A stretch of DNA of 6,973 bases from Accumulibacter sp. (lineage in GTDB: Bacteria > Pseudomonadota > Gammaproteobacteria > Burkholderiales > Rhodocyclaceae), in assembly GCA_003538495.1 (NCBI GenBank), contig DPSD01000069.1:1-6973 (forward strand). Direction: 5' to 3'. Of this stretch, positions 6,250-6,973 are shown piece after piece (the stretch's first letter is position 1; every line of letters starts with the position of its first letter). Position numbers and translations under genes: made by a program. Below the pieces are notes generated by a model. That model did not search any database. It had not been told where the DNA came from and was given only the letters and a program-made list of their open reading frames with translations.

Positions 6250-6809
6250 AGGGTTACTCCCTTTGCTTTCAGTGCTGCCGCGAGAGCGTGGTTGGCGCGA
6301 GAGCAGTGTGTCTTGACGCTGCCTTCGGAGCAGCCCATGACCGACGCAGTTTCGGCAACGTCCATATCCTCCCAGTAACGCAACAGGAAGGCTTCCCGTT
6401 GACGGCCAGGCAGCAATTCTATCTCTTTCTCGATCATTCCCATGATCTGGGCCTGCTCGAACTGGCCATGCGGGGTGTCGGGCACCGTGGCCCCCGATTC
6501 GCCACTGATGGTTTCCAGTGGGTCGTGATCCTCATCATCGCTCGGCGAGAGGGCGGAGAGCAGTGTGGTCCACAAGGAGCGTACCTTGCTTCGTCGATAG
6601 TAGTCGCGAATCGTATTTTGCAGAATCCTCTGGAAAAGCATCGGCAACTCGGTGGGAGGGCGGTCGCCGTACTTTTCGGCGAGCTTCATCATCGTGTCCT
6701 GGACGATATCTAGCGCGGACTCTTCATTGCGCACTGCGAACATCGCTTGCTTGAAAGCACGGCGTTCGACTGCAGTGAGAAAATCTGACAGTTCGCGTTG
6801 GCTGGCCAG
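6246..6809 (-). CDS. ECF-like RNA polymerase sigma factor, CTG start
   Basis: A sigma70-family factor of about 187 residues with the two-domain layout of ECF sigma factors. Region 2 (about 14-75) includes SALDIVQDTMMKLAEKYGD and LFQRILQNTIRDYYRR. An acidic linker (SPSDDEDHDP, 88-97) follows. Region 4 (about 124-178) reads LLPGRQREAFLLRYWEDMD, then the helix-turn-helix VAETASVMGCSEGSVKTHCS. An ATG at 6741-6743 would delete the first 22 residues, including ERRAFKQA at the start of region 2, and has no Shine-Dalgarno. Upstream in this frame there is no ATG, GTG or TTG before the stop. The CTG at 6807-6809 gives the MASQRELSDFL opening I expect of betaproteobacterial relatives, and AAGGA lies 8 bases before it. 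A one- or two-base sequencing error is the alternative. It is the first gene of the operon. Its target promoters are unknown. Confidence 0.88.
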   Translation of the reverse strand: MASQRELSDFLTAVERRAFKQAMFAVRNEESALDIVQDTMMKLAEKYGDRPPTELPMLFQRILQNTIRDYYRRSKVRSLWTTLLSALSPSDDEDHDPLETISGESGATVPDTPHGQFEQAQIMGMIEKEIELLPGRQREAFLLRYWEDMDVAETASVMGCSEGSVKTHCSRANHALAAALKAKGVTL

Positions 6810-6817
6810 AGCATCGA

Positions 6818-6822
6818 TCCTT
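6818..6822 (-). promoter_or_regulatory. Shine-Dalgarno deciding the sigma-factor start
   Basis: AAGGA lies 8 bases upstream of the in-frame CTG (6807-6809) and only 3 bases upstream of an out-of-frame ATG (6812-6814). The spacing favours the CTG. The ATG would give a short 34-residue peptide unrelated to the sigma factor. Confidence 0.55.
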
Positions 6823-6874
6823 GCTGTTGTCGGGTGGGATGCTGCTGTCGCAGGCAGCGGTTTCGGTGAATGCC

Positions 6875-6903
6875 TTGACCAATCCCAGCCGAAGCCTTAA
6901 CGT
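6875..6903 (+). promoter_or_regulatory. Candidate promoter for the rightward gene
   Basis: TTGACC (6875-6880) matches the -35 consensus at five of six positions. Seventeen bases later TAACGT (6898-6903) keeps the T, A and final T of a -10 box but matches at only three of six positions. Transcription would begin near 6910, about 36 bases before the first ATG of the rightward gene. This is a weak candidate, and I found no convincing promoter for the sigma gene in the same 136-base gap. A small hairpin, AGCAA with TTGCT (6919-6933), would lie in the leader. Confidence 0.35.
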
Positions 6904-6945
6904 TGCAGACTTTTTTCGAGCAATTTGCTTGCTGGGGCGACGGGA

Positions 6946-6973
6946 ATGACAATGATGACCGGTGCGGAGATTG
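6946..6973 (+). CDS. Probable acetolactate synthase large subunit, first codons
   Basis: Only nine codons fit in the window: MTMMTGAEI. They resemble the start of the catalytic subunit of acetolactate synthase (E. coli IlvI begins MEMLSGAEMVV), a thiamine-diphosphate enzyme that makes the first committed step of branched-chain amino acid synthesis. From memory, betaproteobacterial genomes often place this gene divergently from the same sigma factor/DUF3619/DUF3106/RDD group, which supports the call. Three in-frame ATG codons (6946, 6952, 6955) could start it. GGGA at 6942-6945 lies 6 bases before the second, and GGGG at 6934-6937 lies 8 bases before the first. I give the most upstream one. 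So little sequence is present that the call depends mostly on context. Confidence 0.55.

Noticed and set aside
6710..6952. An 80-codon minus-strand ORF overlapping the sigma-factor start
   Set aside because: It resembles no family I recognise and is in a different frame from the sigma homology. It is a shadow ORF, though its internal ATG at 6812-6814 matters for the start-codon question.

Overview
The window looks like core chromosome of a betaproteobacterium, probably Rhodocyclales (Accumulibacter, Dechloromonas or Azoarcus type). The assignment rests on high GC, the gene content and two familiar neighbourhoods lying back to back. No rRNA, tRNA, mobile element or CRISPR is visible. No intergenic gap exceeds about 140 bases, so every stretch above 300 bases is coding. 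I found no sign of an undescribed system, and most of the window is housekeeping.

Left part (1-2657, minus strand): an apparent operon pepA - holC - small uncharacterised gene - valS, with valS cut by the window start. pepA and holC overlap by 4 bases (GTGA), and holC and the small gene by 1 base (TGATG). valS follows after about 100 bases that contain a possible -10 box and two perfect 12-bp palindromes. A good sigma70-type promoter for pepA lies in the 73-bp gap shared with lptF. Enterobacteria have the same pepA-holC-valS order with divergent lptFG, apart from the extra small gene here.

Middle part (2731-4880, plus strand): lptF and lptG overlap by 4 bases (ATGA). They encode the two inner-membrane permease subunits of the LptB2FGC lipopolysaccharide exporter.

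Right part (4888-6809, minus strand): a tightly packed group reads ECF-like sigma factor, DUF3619 membrane protein, DUF3106 exported protein and RDD membrane protein. Its last gene ends 7 bases from the end of lptG, tail to tail. The sigma factor appears to start at a CTG codon. The sigma/DUF3619 pair could be a sigma factor with its membrane-bound regulator, but that is inference.

Right edge (6946-6973, plus strand): the first nine codons of a gene that resembles the N-terminus of the acetolactate synthase large subunit, divergent from the sigma operon.
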